From Candidatus Vallotiella sp. (ex Adelges kitamiensis) (lineage in GTDB: Bacteria > Pseudomonadota > Gammaproteobacteria > Burkholderiales > Burkholderiaceae), in contig NZ_CP080504.1 of the NCBI RefSeq assembly GCF_020342435.1, positions 87,698 to 151,697 on the forward strand: a DNA stretch of 64,000 bases, given 5' to 3'. Positions 1-9,835 of this stretch are shown here, piece by piece; position 1 is the first letter of the stretch; every line of letters begins with the position of its first letter. The position numbers were made by a program, and so were the translations under genes. The notes beneath the pieces are model-generated. The model was not told where the DNA came from. It did not search any database and was given only the letters and a program-made list of their open reading frames with translations.

Positions 1-151
1 ACAGCTTCTTTATAAAGCGCTTTTATAAAAGTTATTAATACAATAGTAGTTTAAAAGTTACTTAGATAAATAAGGATAGTAAGGAGGGTCGCTTTTGACG
101 AAGTTTGATGTTGATTTAGATGCGCTAATTAAAAAATTAATGGGGCGTTAA

Positions 152-600
152 ATATTACTTGACGAGTTAATAAGGGAGTGTAAAGCATAGTTTGTACAGG
201 AGTTAGAATGGGTTGCCCGCTTCTGAAATCTAATGTAATAGTAGCCAAGAAAAGTTATGCGGCGGTACTAATTAAATTACGCGGTAAAGTCTGTGCGCAA
301 GCGTTTTAGAGAGTTAGTATTCTTAGAATTAACGGCCGGATAATTTGATGTCTTAATATCGATTAAGTGACTTTATAGACTTTAAATCTACTTGTATAAG
401 GCTGTTATAGTTCTATAAATTAAGAGTCTATCTAGTAATCTACATCTTGAAATATATCAAAAGTCTTTTTGAGTAAATTTGTGTATAAATAGCGGGTGCG
501 GCTTTGACTTCCCTGCTAGGCGTTTCTCTAGTAAAAGATATTCTTATATATCGATATGAATTTTAAATTTTTATGGAATAGTTATTGCGATATAGTAGAT
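152..600 (+). pseudogene. coq7: Decayed coq7 (ubiquinone hydroxylase)
   Basis: Fossil of the di-iron 2-polyprenyl-3-methyl-6-methoxy-1,4-benzoquinol hydroxylase of ubiquinone synthesis. No frame is open. Pieces recognisable by translation are ILLDELIRE just after position 151 (family start M-x-DELI-x-E, with ATG now ATA), an AxxxYAAVLIK segment at 241-280 leading into GKVCAQAF at 283-306 (family GEVCAQAL, whose Glu is an iron ligand and is Lys here) followed by TAG at 307, and AGAALTSLLGVSL at 492-530 (family YAGALAxG...VSLGF). Frameshifts separate the pieces and the di-iron ligands are gone. Just upstream, 95-151 is a short frame starting TTG behind AGGAGGG and ending at TAA; I cannot assign it. 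Position ahead of mraZ is as I recall for Burkholderia. The 3' limit is approximate. Confidence 0.72.
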
Positions 601-618
601 TCATATGACGTACACTGT

Positions 619-959
619 AGTATCTTAGTGACATGCGTATTAACACTTATATGAAGTCTCGTATGTCATCTTCAATAGATTTTTTCTAAATTTTTTTAGA
701 TTTAGAACGAGTAATATCGAATCTTAGGACAGAGTCTATTTCTTATACGCAATAGTAAGATTGCATCCTACTATATAACGCCTTAGATATCGTTATGAAT
801 CTGCAGGTTAGTGTTTGTCTCGCTTAAGCTATATATGATGTAAATCTAGAGGAAAAGCATAAAGTAATTCTGTTTAAAATAGGTAGTAAAATAGGTAGTA
901 AAATAGGTAGTAAAATAGGTAGTAACTTTGTGTTAGGAGCGTGCAAATTACACTCCTAA
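619..959 (+). pseudogene. mraZ: Decayed mraZ (dcw cluster regulator)
   Basis: Fossil of MraZ, the DNA-binding regulator that normally opens the dcw cluster. Readable pieces are CVLTL at about 634-648 (family ASALTLD), KSRMSSS at about 653-673 after a frameshift (family KGRMSVP), NALDIVMNL at about 778-804 (family GNAMDVDLD), and LEEKHKVILFKIGS ending at 887 (family LEKEVMLLGMGS), then NFVLG and a stop at 957-959. An internal TAA and loss of roughly 20 codons rule out function. The GMGS segment has been expanded into four KIGS units by a tandem repeat, described separately. The gene sits directly before rsmH, as expected. The 5' limit is approximate. Confidence 0.75.
876..923 (+). repeat. 12-bp tandem repeat, four perfect copies
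   Basis: Four identical copies of AAAATAGGTAGT occupy 876-923. They lie in phase with the mraZ fossil and would add Lys-Ile-Gly-Ser per unit. Perfect identity in an otherwise heavily mutated spacer says the expansion is recent compared with the death of the gene. Confidence 0.95.
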
Positions 960-1029
960 AAGCATATTTTAATGATAAAAATTACTTAATACACTCGAAA
1001 ACCTTACTTTTTATAGTCCAGAGTAGAGG

Positions 1030-1983
1030 ATGACTTCAGCAATAAAAGGACTAGGATGGCATCAAACAGTCCTATTAGAGGAAGCTGTCAGTGCACTGAT
1101 TACACGTACTGATGGAATTTATGTTGATGGTACATTTGGCCGAGGGCACCATACTCGCTTGATACTTGCGAGACTTACACCTAACGCGCGATTGATTGTC
1201 TTTGATAAAGATCCGCAGGCGATCGAGGTGGCACGCCAGATCTCTGATCCACGCCTAGATGTCGTACATAGTGGCTTTTCGCAATTACGTAAAGTGCTAG
1301 TATCGCGTGGCAATATCCGCATGTCTGGAATATTACTAGATTTAGGTGTATCGTCGCCACAAATTAATGATCCAGCTCGAGGTTTTAGCTTTCGCTATGA
1401 TGGTCCGTTAGATATGCGTATGAATCCGATGTGTGGTGAGTCCGCCGCACAATGGCTAGCTCGCGTAGATGAGCGAGAATTAATCAGGATAATACGAGAT
1501 TATGGAGAAGAGCGGTTTGCTGTGCGAATTGCAAGGGCAATTTCTGTACGCCGATCAAAATCCGGGCATCTTGGTCCTTTAGAAAGCACAAGTGAGCTTG
1601 CTAAGATTGTAGGGCGTGCCGTCAAAACTCGCGAAAAAGGTCAGGATCCCGCTACTCGTACCTTCCAAGCTATACGGATTCATATTAATCAAGAGCTTTT
1701 AGAGCTTTCAATAGTTCTGGAAACTGCATTGCAATCATTAGAGCCAGGAGGGCGTTTAGTAGTTATCAGCTTTCATTCTCTAGAAGATCGTATTGTTAAG
1801 CGATTTCTACAATCGCACGCCCGTGCTCCAGCTGTAGAACGTCATCTTCCAATTCGTGTAGCGGACTCACCTACTCCGCCGTTACGCATTCTTGGGCGTA
1901 TGTTTTCAAGTGCGGAGGAAGTAATAGCTAACCCGCGTGCCCGATCTGCCGTAATGCGTATCGCTGAACGAGTATTAAAATGA
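1030..1983 (+). CDS. rsmH: 16S rRNA (cytosine-1402-N4)-methyltransferase RsmH (MraW)
   Basis: SAM-dependent enzyme that N4-methylates C1402 of 16S rRNA in the P site; first intact gene of the dcw cluster. 317 residues, full length for the family. The SAM-binding loop is at residues 33-42, reading [10 protein letters not shown]; the usual form is GTFGRGGHS, so the second glycine is His40, an unusual change. Later family blocks are present: [22 protein letters not shown] and [13 protein letters not shown]. Start is the ATG after a purine-rich AGAGG. The last codons overlap ftsL by ATGA, indicating translational coupling. Confidence 0.97.
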   Translation: MTSAIKGLGWHQTVLLEEAVSALITRTDGIYVDGTFGRGHHTRLILARLTPNARLIVFDKDPQAIEVARQISDPRLDVVHSGFSQLRKVLVSRGNIRMSGILLDLGVSSPQINDPARGFSFRYDGPLDMRMNPMCGESAAQWLARVDERELIRIIRDYGEERFAVRIARAISVRRSKSGHLGPLESTSELAKIVGRAVKTREKGQDPATRTFQAIRIHINQELLELSIVLETALQSLEPGGRLVVISFHSLEDRIVKRFLQSHARAPAVERHLPIRVADSPTPPLRILGRMFSSAEEVIANPRARSAVMRIAERVLK

Positions 1984-2333
1984 TCCGGCTTAATTTTTTT
2001 CTGCTTATTATTATGCTTACCTTTGAGGTAGGTTGTGCATTGTCAGTTGTTAGCGCGACGAATTGTTATCGCGAGCTGTTTGTCGATCTGCAATATGCTC
2101 AGTCGAAAGAGTATGAGCTGCGCTTGAATAATGTATGGTTGCAATACCAAAGAAGTGCATTATCTAAGACCTCACGCATTGCGCATATCGCCGCAGTTTA
2201 TTTAAAGATGCACCCGATAGTACTAAGTTGCACTCAATATTTGAATATTAATTCGGACAGAATGCAGTCTGACATACTACCGTCGAACAAAACAGGGCCG
2301 GTCGCATCTAATTTAAAAGAGCCGGGCCGTTAG
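1980..2333 (+). CDS. ftsL: Cell division protein FtsL
   Basis: Small bitopic membrane protein of the FtsQLB divisome subcomplex, acting at the septum. 117 residues: a very short cytoplasmic N-terminus, one membrane span at about residues 4-25, then a periplasmic leucine-zipper-like stretch beginning around residue 35 with the sequence [17 protein letters not shown]. The start ATG overlaps the rsmH stop (ATGA). Identification rests on position between rsmH and ftsI, topology and length, as the family is weakly conserved. Confidence 0.9.
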   Translation: MIRLNFFLLIIMLTFEVGCALSVVSATNCYRELFVDLQYAQSKEYELRLNNVWLQYQRSALSKTSRIAHIAAVYLKMHPIVLSCTQYLNINSDRMQSDILPSNKTGPVASNLKEPGR

Positions 2334-2376
2334 GGTAAAAACAGTCCAATGAATCTCTCAGTCTATTATTGTCGTT

Positions 2377-4173
2377 GTGCACTGCTATCGTCGACTTCCA
2401 CGTTTATGCTCTATGTACTTACCGATGTGGCGCTCTAGGCTTGTTGTATTTCTTCTGTTTATTGCATTTATTATTCTAGTAGGACGTGCGTTCTGGATTC
2501 AGGGACCCGGCAACGCATTTTATCAAAAACAGGGTGAAAGCCGCTACTGCCGTACCATTGAGTTGCCGGCCACACGCGGTAAGATTTTGGATCGAAATGG
2601 ACTAGTATTAGCTATAAGTGTGCCAGTGCGCGCGATCTGGGCTATTCCTGAATCAGTACCTCATAATTTGAGCCCCGATAAGTGGGCCGATCTCTCGAAG
2701 TTATTATCGATAAGCGAGAAAGAGTTACGCGCAAAATTGTCAAGGGATAAAACCTTTGTCTATATAAAACGTCAAATACCATTGCAGGTAGCTCAGAAAG
2801 TTATTTCACTAGACATTCCTGGCATATACGCGCGCGCCGAATATAAGCGATTTTATCCGGAGGGTGAGATTATCGCACATATGATCGGTTTCACTAACAT
2901 TGAAGACGAAGGGCAAGAAGGCATCGAGCTAGCAGACCAGAAAGAATTAGCTGGCACTCCAGGAAGCCGTCACGTGATTAAAGATCGAATTGGACGTATC
3001 ATCGAGGATGTTGATAAGTTAGTCAAGCCGCGTAATGGTTCAGATATTGAACTGTCGCTAGATAGAAAGATCCAGTATATCGCGTTTTCTAGTCTGAAAG
3101 CGGCAGTTAATCAGTTCAAGGCCAAGGCCGGAGCTGCGATCGTGATTGATGTAAAAACGGGTGAAGTACTCGCGCTAGCTAACTACCCGACATACAACCC
3201 GAATAACCGATCACATATCACTAGCCAACAGTTGCGCAATCGTGCGTTGACTGACGTATCTGAGCCTGGCTCAATTATGAAGCCGTTTACTGTGTCGCTC
3301 GCGCTAGATCTACACCGCGTGTCGCCCACAACGTTAGTTGATACCGGCAGTAGGCACTTTATATTAGATGGAGCGACGATTACGGATGGGGCGGACTTTG
3401 GCGTTTTAACCGTTGGGGGTATTCTTCAGAAGTCCAGCAACATCGGTGCAATAAAAATTGCCATGCGGTTACGGCCTGAGGAAATGTGGAGGATGTATAC
3501 AAGTATCGGACTTGGACAAGCGCCGAAGGTAGCCTTCCCTGGCGCGGCATCTGGACTATTACATCCTTGGAAGAACTGGCGTCGTATCGAGCAGGCAACC
3601 ATGTCATATGGATACGGCTTATCTGCGTCACTGTTCCAGTTGAGTCGTGCCTATACTACAATCGCACATGACGGATGTATCATTCCGCTTACCCTGATCA
3701 AGAGTAATAACGGTGACGAGCCTAAAGGAGAACGAGTCTTTTCAGTTACCACGGCGCGGCAGGTTCAATCGATGCTAGAGACTGTCACGCAATCAGGCGG
3801 TACATCGCCTCAGGCAGCGGTACCGGGCTATCGCGTCGGAGGAAAAAGCGGGACTACATATAAACATATGGGACGGGGCTATGACTATACTAAGTATAGG
3901 GCATCATTTATCGGTATGGCACCGATTCCAAATCCACGTATCGTCGTAGCAGTGTCCGTTGATGAACCGACATCTGGTAGTCATTTCGGGGGGCGGGTCT
4001 CTGGTCCCGTCTTTTCAGAGATTGTTGGCGACACCCTGCGCTTGCTGAATGTGCCACCTGAAATGCCTAAAAATCAGCTTATAGGCAAAAGCAATCCTAG
4101 GTGCATAATCAATGTAAGCGAAACGAAAAAACTGTGCGATGAGCGGCTCCCTACTAATGCACGAACAAATTGA
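2377..4173 (+). CDS. ftsI: Septal peptidoglycan transpeptidase FtsI (PBP3)
   Basis: Class B penicillin-binding protein that cross-links septal peptidoglycan with FtsW. 598 residues from the GTG at 2377; ATG at 2413 (MYLPMWRSR) is an alternative and fits the cytoplasmic N-terminus. Membrane anchor is at about residues 22-38, followed by the dimerisation domain (RGKILDRNG) and the transpeptidase domain with all three active-site motifs: S299-IMK302, S353-S-N355 and K490-SGT493. The 3' end overlaps murE by 35 nt. Sequence is very close to what I know of Burkholderia PBP3. Confidence 0.97.
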   Translation: MHCYRRLPRLCSMYLPMWRSRLVVFLLFIAFIILVGRAFWIQGPGNAFYQKQGESRYCRTIELPATRGKILDRNGLVLAISVPVRAIWAIPESVPHNLSPDKWADLSKLLSISEKELRAKLSRDKTFVYIKRQIPLQVAQKVISLDIPGIYARAEYKRFYPEGEIIAHMIGFTNIEDEGQEGIELADQKELAGTPGSRHVIKDRIGRIIEDVDKLVKPRNGSDIELSLDRKIQYIAFSSLKAAVNQFKAKAGAAIVIDVKTGEVLALANYPTYNPNNRSHITSQQLRNRALTDVSEPGSIMKPFTVSLALDLHRVSPTTLVDTGSRHFILDGATITDGADFGVLTVGGILQKSSNIGAIKIAMRLRPEEMWRMYTSIGLGQAPKVAFPGAASGLLHPWKNWRRIEQATMSYGYGLSASLFQLSRAYTTIAHDGCIIPLTLIKSNNGDEPKGERVFSVTTARQVQSMLETVTQSGGTSPQAAVPGYRVGGKSGTTYKHMGRGYDYTKYRASFIGMAPIPNPRIVVAVSVDEPTSGSHFGGRVSGPVFSEIVGDTLRLLNVPPEMPKNQLIGKSNPRCIINVSETKKLCDERLPTNARTN

Positions 4174-5644
4174 GAAAGCACGCGCCAATATACTTGTATG
4201 GTTGCGCACCTGGCTTACCCCGCATGCACAACTCCAGGTAGATAGTCGTGAAGTGCGTACCGGCGATGCATTCCTCTCGTACACGCTGGACGAGGAGAGT
4301 AGTCGTCTATATATCGCTGATGCATTACAGCGAGGCGCCGCAGCGGTTCTAGTACAGGCTGGTAGTGGTCCGATCTCAGATATCAGCGTGCCAGTGCTTG
4401 AAGTCTTTGAACTCAAACAACTTTCTGGTTATATTTCTAGTGCGTGGTATGGTGAGCCAAGTCGCGACTTGCTAATGATCGGTATCACAGGCACTAATGG
4501 AAAGACTACAACTAATCACTGGATCGCAGGCGCGTTAAGCAGCAGTGGTACTCCTTGCGCGATTATTGGTACCTTAGGAACCGGACTGCTGGGGCAACTT
4601 TCCAATACTGGGTTTACAACTCCTGATGCACCACAGATACACCGTAGTCTCGCAGCACTACGCGCGTGCAGTGCGCGTGCAGTATCTATGGAAGTATCTT
4701 CTCATGCTTTGCATCAAGGTCGTGTGAACGGAGTCGCCCTAGACATCGCCGTGTTTACTAACCTAACACAAGATCATTTCGATTATCATAAGGATCTTGC
4801 ATCGTATGAATCCGCTAAAATACGACTATTCGACTGGCCGGGCTTGCGTGCGGCGGTTATCAATCGCGACGACGAGGCTGGACGACGGCTAATAGAGCAT
4901 TTAGTCACACGGGTACATGTAATCTCTTACGGCATTGCTTCAACCTTACCACGCGGAGACGCTTCGCTGCATGCAGTGGCAATTCGCGCGATCGCTAGTG
5001 GCACTGTCTTTACCGTTCTATCTGACTGGGGACGGGCTGAACTTAAAGTGAATACCCTAGGCACGTTCAATGTCGCTAATCTACTTGCCGTCCTTGGTGT
5101 ACTGCTGGCTGCTGACGTACCATTCGATGTAGCGGTATCTCAAATCGCCCAACTAGAACCGGTTAATGGCCGGATGCAGCAATTCGGGGGGCGCGTAAAA
5201 AGGGGGGAGCCATTAGTAATTGTTGATTATGCACATACACCAGATGCGTTAGAAAAAGCGCTCGTTGCACTACGACAAGTCTCTACGCAACGGGGTGGCA
5301 AGCTTGTTTGTGTCTTCGGCTGTGGGGGTGAGCGCGACACAGCAAAACGACCTCTAATGGGGACAATTGCCGAGAGACTTACCGATAGCGTTATTGTAAC
5401 GAGTGACAATCCGCGTAGCGAGCCGCCATTATCGATCATTGAACAAATTATTAGCGCAATGCGTGAACCTAAACACGCACGAATTATTGAGTGTCGCGCT
5501 TGTGCGATACTACACGCGGTACGCGCTGCTGCCGCTGCCGATGTTGTTTTAATCGCCGGTAAAGGACATGAAACAACACAGGAAGTGATGGGGAAAAAGC
5601 GACCCTTTTCTGATCAAGATTATGTACATCTTGCGCTTGCGTGA
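4139..5644 (+). CDS. murE: UDP-MurNAc-tripeptide synthetase MurE (meso-DAP adding)
   Basis: Cytoplasmic ligase adding meso-diaminopimelate to UDP-MurNAc-L-Ala-D-Glu. 501 residues with the three Mur ligase domains: N-terminal UDP-binding, central ATPase with TGTNGKTT at about 117-124, and C-terminal ligase domain carrying D423-NPR426, the signature of meso-DAP specificity. Start ATG 4139 lies inside the ftsI tail; ATG 4157 is a possible alternative. Two G6 tracts at 5186-5191 and 5202-5207 lie in the coding sequence. Confidence 0.97.
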   Translation: MSGSLLMHEQIEKARANILVWLRTWLTPHAQLQVDSREVRTGDAFLSYTLDEESSRLYIADALQRGAAAVLVQAGSGPISDISVPVLEVFELKQLSGYISSAWYGEPSRDLLMIGITGTNGKTTTNHWIAGALSSSGTPCAIIGTLGTGLLGQLSNTGFTTPDAPQIHRSLAALRACSARAVSMEVSSHALHQGRVNGVALDIAVFTNLTQDHFDYHKDLASYESAKIRLFDWPGLRAAVINRDDEAGRRLIEHLVTRVHVISYGIASTLPRGDASLHAVAIRAIASGTVFTVLSDWGRAELKVNTLGTFNVANLLAVLGVLLAADVPFDVAVSQIAQLEPVNGRMQQFGGRVKRGEPLVIVDYAHTPDALEKALVALRQVSTQRGGKLVCVFGCGGERDTAKRPLMGTIAERLTDSVIVTSDNPRSEPPLSIIEQIISAMREPKHARIIECRACAILHAVRAAAAADVVLIAGKGHETTQEVMGKKRPFSDQDYVHLALA

Positions 5645-5673
5645 TATGCCGCGCAATTCCATGAAAAATCTGA

Positions 5674-7098
5674 GTGACTATGTTGACCCTGCGTGAAGCA
5701 GCCGCACTGATCGATGGTGCTGTAATATTAGGTGGCGATGATACGATCGCTTTTGACCAAATTTCAATCGATAGTCGAAAGTGCAGTCCGACAAGTTTAT
5801 TTGTCGCGCTTAAGGGGCGTCGTTTCGACGGGCACGATTTTTTGCCAGAGCTTTCTCAACGCAGAGTAGCCGCCGTGTTAGTGTCACATAGTTCCAACAG
5901 CTGGCGTATTCCAGCAATCTGTGTAGATAATACACGGGCAGCGCTTGGCGCGCTGGCAGCTGGTTGGCGGCGGAGGTTCACGTTACCACTTATTGTTGTG
6001 ACCGGCAGTAACGGGAAGACGACGGTGAAAGAAATGATCGCGTCAATTTTCTCCGCTGCGCTCGATAATACACAGTGGCTTTCAACACAGGGCAATCTGA
6101 ATAACGATATTGGCTTACCGCTCACGTTGTTGCGGCTTAGGGCGCAGCATCGTCTTGCTGTTGTCGAGCTTGGCATGAACCATCCCGGCGAAACGCAACA
6201 GCTAGCGCGAATTTCTAGACCTACGATCGCGCTAGTAAACAATGCTCAGCGGGAGCATCAAGAGTTCATGTTTACTGTTGAGGGTGTGGCCATGGAACAC
6301 GCCAGTGTGCTACATGCACTGACGCCGGATGGCACGGCAGTGTTTCCTGCTGATGATCCGTTTTCCAGAATCTGGCGGGTAGCAGCTACTCGTAATATTA
6401 TTGCAGACTTCGCGTTGTGTCGGCCTAGTTCTAATAGCGATGCAGAAGTTCAGGGCATGATCACAGACACTGGAGCACTACGGATTCAGACTCGAACTGG
6501 TGTGTTCGAGGTCTCATTACGCATGCCCAGTGTGCATAATGCGCTCGCCGCCACTGCGGCCACGCTTGCTGCTGGTGTTGGGCTGGATGCGATACAACGC
6601 GGTCTTGAGGCTTTCAAACCGGTCAATGGACGGATGCAGACCAAGATTGCCCAAGCAATGCCATGGGCTGGCGCAATGGTAATTGATGATACCTATAATG
6701 CGAATCCAGATTCGATGCGCTTAGCAATAGATTTTTTGGCTATGCATCCGGCACCACGCGTATTCATAATGGGCGATATGGGAGAAGTCGGCGACAACGG
6801 GCCTATGTTTCATCGCGAAGTTGGCGCCTATGCGCGCGATTGCGGGCTCAATGTAATGTACGCGCTTGGTGAGGCAAGTCGCGATGCGTGCGCAGCATTC
6901 GGCCGGAATGCTTATCATTTTGATTCAGCTGAGGCACTTATTTCTGCGCTGCTACATAAGAATGCCATTCTATCGCATCGCGCTGCTAACACAACAATCC
7001 TTGTTAAAGGTTCGCGTTTTATGTATATGGAACGCGTTGTCCAAGCTTTAAGCATTCCAATTACAACCGATGCGCCAGTTAATACCGGCGCGCATTGA
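5674..7098 (+). CDS. murF: UDP-MurNAc-tripeptide:D-Ala-D-Ala ligase MurF
   Basis: Adds D-Ala-D-Ala to UDP-MurNAc-tripeptide, the last cytoplasmic step in peptidoglycan precursor synthesis. 474 residues from GTG 5674; the ATG two codons later ([11 protein letters not shown]) is equally good. The ATPase P-loop GSNGKTT is at 111-117 and the ligase domain has [12 protein letters not shown] (here [12 protein letters not shown]) and MGDMGEVG. The stop codon overlaps a TTG that could be mistaken for the mraY start. Confidence 0.97.
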   Translation: MTMLTLREAAALIDGAVILGGDDTIAFDQISIDSRKCSPTSLFVALKGRRFDGHDFLPELSQRRVAAVLVSHSSNSWRIPAICVDNTRAALGALAAGWRRRFTLPLIVVTGSNGKTTVKEMIASIFSAALDNTQWLSTQGNLNNDIGLPLTLLRLRAQHRLAVVELGMNHPGETQQLARISRPTIALVNNAQREHQEFMFTVEGVAMEHASVLHALTPDGTAVFPADDPFSRIWRVAATRNIIADFALCRPSSNSDAEVQGMITDTGALRIQTRTGVFEVSLRMPSVHNALAATAATLAAGVGLDAIQRGLEAFKPVNGRMQTKIAQAMPWAGAMVIDDTYNANPDSMRLAIDFLAMHPAPRVFIMGDMGEVGDNGPMFHREVGAYARDCGLNVMYALGEASRDACAAFGRNAYHFDSAEALISALLHKNAILSHRAANTTILVKGSRFMYMERVVQALSIPITTDAPVNTGAH

Positions 7099-7109
7099 AA
7101 GGATTTCGA

Positions 7110-8279
7110 ATGCTATTAGCATTAGCGCAATGGCTGCAAAGCGATGCAAGCTACTTACGTATAATCAACTATCTGACGTTTCGCGCAGTGATGGCGACTA
7201 TCACTGCGCTATTACTTGGACTTTTTTGTGGTCCCGTAGTGATCTACAGGCTTTCCACTCTAGATATAGGCCAGGCTGTACGCAAGGATGGACCGAAGAC
7301 ACATTTAATTAAGTCTGGTACGCCGACGATGGGAGGTGTTCTGATTTTGATTAGTATTGCTACATCGACCCTGCTATGGGGTGACATAACAAATCGCTTC
7401 ATCTGGATTGTGATGCTGGTCATGTTTAGCTTTGGTATGATCGGATTCGATGATGATTATCGAAAAGTTGTCTATAGAGATACACGCGGTATGTCCTCAC
7501 GCGAAAAGTACTTCTGGCAATCTATAATTGGGTTATTCGCCGCCGTATATCTCGCGTTTTCGGTATCCAAGTCGGATAATGCACGCGTGTTAGATATATT
7601 TATAGCATGGGTGCGCAGCGGATTCACAATTGGATTGCCAGCTACGGCGGATTTGACCTTCCCCTTCTTGAAGGGGATTAGCTACCCCCTTAGCTTCTGG
7701 GGCTTTATTGCATTAACCTATTTTGTGATTGTTGGTTCAAGCAATGCGGTAAATTTGACAGATGGGTTAGATGGGCTAGTGATCATGCCTATCGTGCTAG
7801 TTGCTGCAGTGCTTGGCATATTCGCTTATGTTATTGGTAGCGCGGTCTATTCAAAGTACTTACTGTTTCCTCATATCCCTGGCGTGGGTGAATTACTCAT
7901 CCTTTGTGCAGCGATAGGCGGCGCAGGACTTGCCTTTCTTTGGTACAACACATACCCCGCTCAGGTATTTATGGGAGACGTTGGTGCGCTTTCACTTGGT
8001 AGCGCGCTTGGCACAATCTCGGTGATTGAGCGGCAAGAAATTGTGTTGCTTATTATAGGTGGCGTATTCGTTGCCGAGACCGTCTCAGTAATATTACAAG
8101 TTATATGGTTTCGCTATACAAAGCACCGTTATGGTGAGGGTAAACGCATCTTCAAGATGGCTCCATTACATCATCATTTTGAGTTATCCGGATGGAAAGA
8201 GAGCCAGATAGTTGTTCGTTTTTGGATCATCACGTTGATACTATGTCTATTTGGTCTATCTACACTGAAATTGCGATAA
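7110..8279 (+). CDS. mraY: Phospho-MurNAc-pentapeptide transferase MraY
   Basis: Polytopic membrane enzyme that moves phospho-MurNAc-pentapeptide onto undecaprenyl phosphate to make lipid I. The start is placed at ATG 7110, giving 389 residues and the family N-terminus [10 protein letters not shown]; the AAAGGA at 7098-7103 is a Shine-Dalgarno six bases upstream. The TTG at 7095 overlapping murF would give 394 residues. About ten membrane spans are visible, with the catalytic acidic motifs [15 protein letters not shown] and FMGDVGAL and the terminal PLHHHFE block. Confidence 0.97.
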   Translation: MLLALAQWLQSDASYLRIINYLTFRAVMATITALLLGLFCGPVVIYRLSTLDIGQAVRKDGPKTHLIKSGTPTMGGVLILISIATSTLLWGDITNRFIWIVMLVMFSFGMIGFDDDYRKVVYRDTRGMSSREKYFWQSIIGLFAAVYLAFSVSKSDNARVLDIFIAWVRSGFTIGLPATADLTFPFLKGISYPLSFWGFIALTYFVIVGSSNAVNLTDGLDGLVIMPIVLVAAVLGIFAYVIGSAVYSKYLLFPHIPGVGELLILCAAIGGAGLAFLWYNTYPAQVFMGDVGALSLGSALGTISVIERQEIVLLIIGGVFVAETVSVILQVIWFRYTKHRYGEGKRIFKMAPLHHHFELSGWKESQIVVRFWIITLILCLFGLSTLKLR

Positions 8280-8302
8280 CCAGAAATTAAGGGAAAGAAA
8301 CG

Positions 8303-9835
8303 ATGTTCAGTGAGAAGTTCAAAGAACGAAAGTCTCCAACGACACTCGTACTAGGGCTTGGCGAATCAGGGTTGGCAATGGCGCGCTGGTGTGCGCGCTA
8401 TGGCTGTCGCTTACGTGTGGCCGACACTCGTGCAGTGCCACCGAATCTTTCGCGATTAGTAGCGTTAGGTATCGATGCTCAATTCGTCGGCGGTGCATTT
8501 AGTCCATCTTTACTTAAAGATGATGTGGAATTAGTGGGTATTAGTCCGGGTTTGTCGCCATATAGTACAGATTTAGTCGAATTAATTCGCGTGGCTCGTG
8601 AATATGGTATTGAGGTGTGGGGCGAACTCGAATTTTTTGCACAGTCGTTGTGCGTGCTAGCAAAAAACGGTTACCAGCCTAAGGTACTCGCGATTACCGG
8701 AACGAATGGTAAAACTATGACTACAGTGCTAACCGGGCTGTTATGCGAACGTGCTGGAAAGAGCGTCGCGGTGGCCGGGAATATCGGTCCATCAATACTA
8801 GATAAAATGGCCGAGGTTATCGACGCAGGAAAACTACCTGATGTCTGGGTGCTCGAGCTCTCTAGTTTTCAACTAGAGACATCATACACGTTTGAACCTA
8901 ATACAGCGATTATCCTCAATATTACACAGGACCACCTGGACTGGCATAAGGAATTAAATACCTACGCTATAGCAAAAGGCAGGATTTTTGGGGCGCGTAC
9001 GGTGCGTGTCTTGAATCGTGACGATGCGCGAGTGATGAAATTTGTACCGGCTAATAGTACGACTATTCCATGCTGGACTTTCGGACTTAACATGCCCCAG
9101 AGTGTTGGCGACTACGGTATCCAATATAACAGAGGCATCGCTTGGCTTGTAGAGGCATGTAAGGGCGATAATATATCAGAATATTGTATACAGCCGCGCC
9201 GAAAAAGTGCTGCAGTCTCGTACGATATCGTGATTAATCGGATTATGCCTGTAGATGCCCTACGCATTCGTGGCTTACATAATGTAGCGAATGTAATGGG
9301 CGCGCTTGCTTTAGTTAAGTCGATCAGTCTACCGGTTGCAGGCTTATTAGATAGCTTACGCGAGTACGGCGGCAAGCCGCATCGTGTTGAGTGGATTAGG
9401 TCTATCGCTGGAGTGGATTACGTTGATGACAGTAAAGGTACTAATGTTAGTGCGACTATAGCTGCGCTAGAAAGTCTTTCGGAGCCGATTATATTGATCG
9501 CCGGTGGTGATGGAAAAGGGCAGGATTTTTCGGCGCTGGCGCCGACAGTAACCCGCTACTGTCGGGCTGTAATGTTAATTGGCCGGGACGCGCCTATGAT
9601 GCACGAAGCACTAGCTGATGCTGGCGTAAAACTATCTCTACATCGAAGTCTTCAGGACGCGACACGTGCTGCAGCATCTGTTGCCCAGTTTGGGGATACA
9701 GTGCTGCTATCTCCTGCATGCGCAAGTCTCGATATGTTTTCCGGATATGTACAGCGCGCACAAGTATTCCGTAGCGAAATAGAGAACATCGCCTCTGAAA
9801 GGGGGGGGAGTAGAAAGAGGGGGGGGGTAGTATGA
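8303..9835 (+). CDS. murD: UDP-MurNAc-L-alanine:D-glutamate ligase MurD
   Basis: Adds D-glutamate to UDP-MurNAc-L-Ala. 510 residues, ATG with AAGGGAAAG just upstream. An N-terminal Rossmann-like motif ([10 protein letters not shown]), the ATPase loop [10 protein letters not shown] and the ligase-domain YVDDSKGTN are present. The C-terminal tail is encoded by two long G tracts, G8 at 9801-9808 and G9 at 9819-9827, giving a Gly-rich and Arg/Lys-rich end ([12 protein letters not shown]). The stop is embedded in the ftsW start (ATGA at 9832), so slippage in either tract would disturb coupling. Confidence 0.96.
   Translation: MFSEKFKERKSPTTLVLGLGESGLAMARWCARYGCRLRVADTRAVPPNLSRLVALGIDAQFVGGAFSPSLLKDDVELVGISPGLSPYSTDLVELIRVAREYGIEVWGELEFFAQSLCVLAKNGYQPKVLAITGTNGKTMTTVLTGLLCERAGKSVAVAGNIGPSILDKMAEVIDAGKLPDVWVLELSSFQLETSYTFEPNTAIILNITQDHLDWHKELNTYAIAKGRIFGARTVRVLNRDDARVMKFVPANSTTIPCWTFGLNMPQSVGDYGIQYNRGIAWLVEACKGDNISEYCIQPRRKSAAVSYDIVINRIMPVDALRIRGLHNVANVMGALALVKSISLPVAGLLDSLREYGGKPHRVEWIRSIAGVDYVDDSKGTNVSATIAALESLSEPIILIAGGDGKGQDFSALAPTVTRYCRAVMLIGRDAPMMHEALADAGVKLSLHRSLQDATRAAASVAQFGDTVLLSPACASLDMFSGYVQRAQVFRSEIENIASERGGSRKRGGVV

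Noticed and set aside
876-923. GGTAG repeats as MraZ operator boxes upstream of rsmH
   Set aside because: MraZ boxes are TGGGN direct repeats at 10-bp period; these have a 12-bp period, a different core, and read in frame as part of the mraZ fossil.
876-923. Possible CRISPR or phage-type array
   Set aside because: Units are contiguous with no spacers, and no cas genes are present.
933-959. TTAGGAG...CTCCTAA hairpin as a terminator or attenuator before rsmH
   Set aside because: Lies within the translated end of the mraZ fossil, has a bulge and no T run; no independent support.
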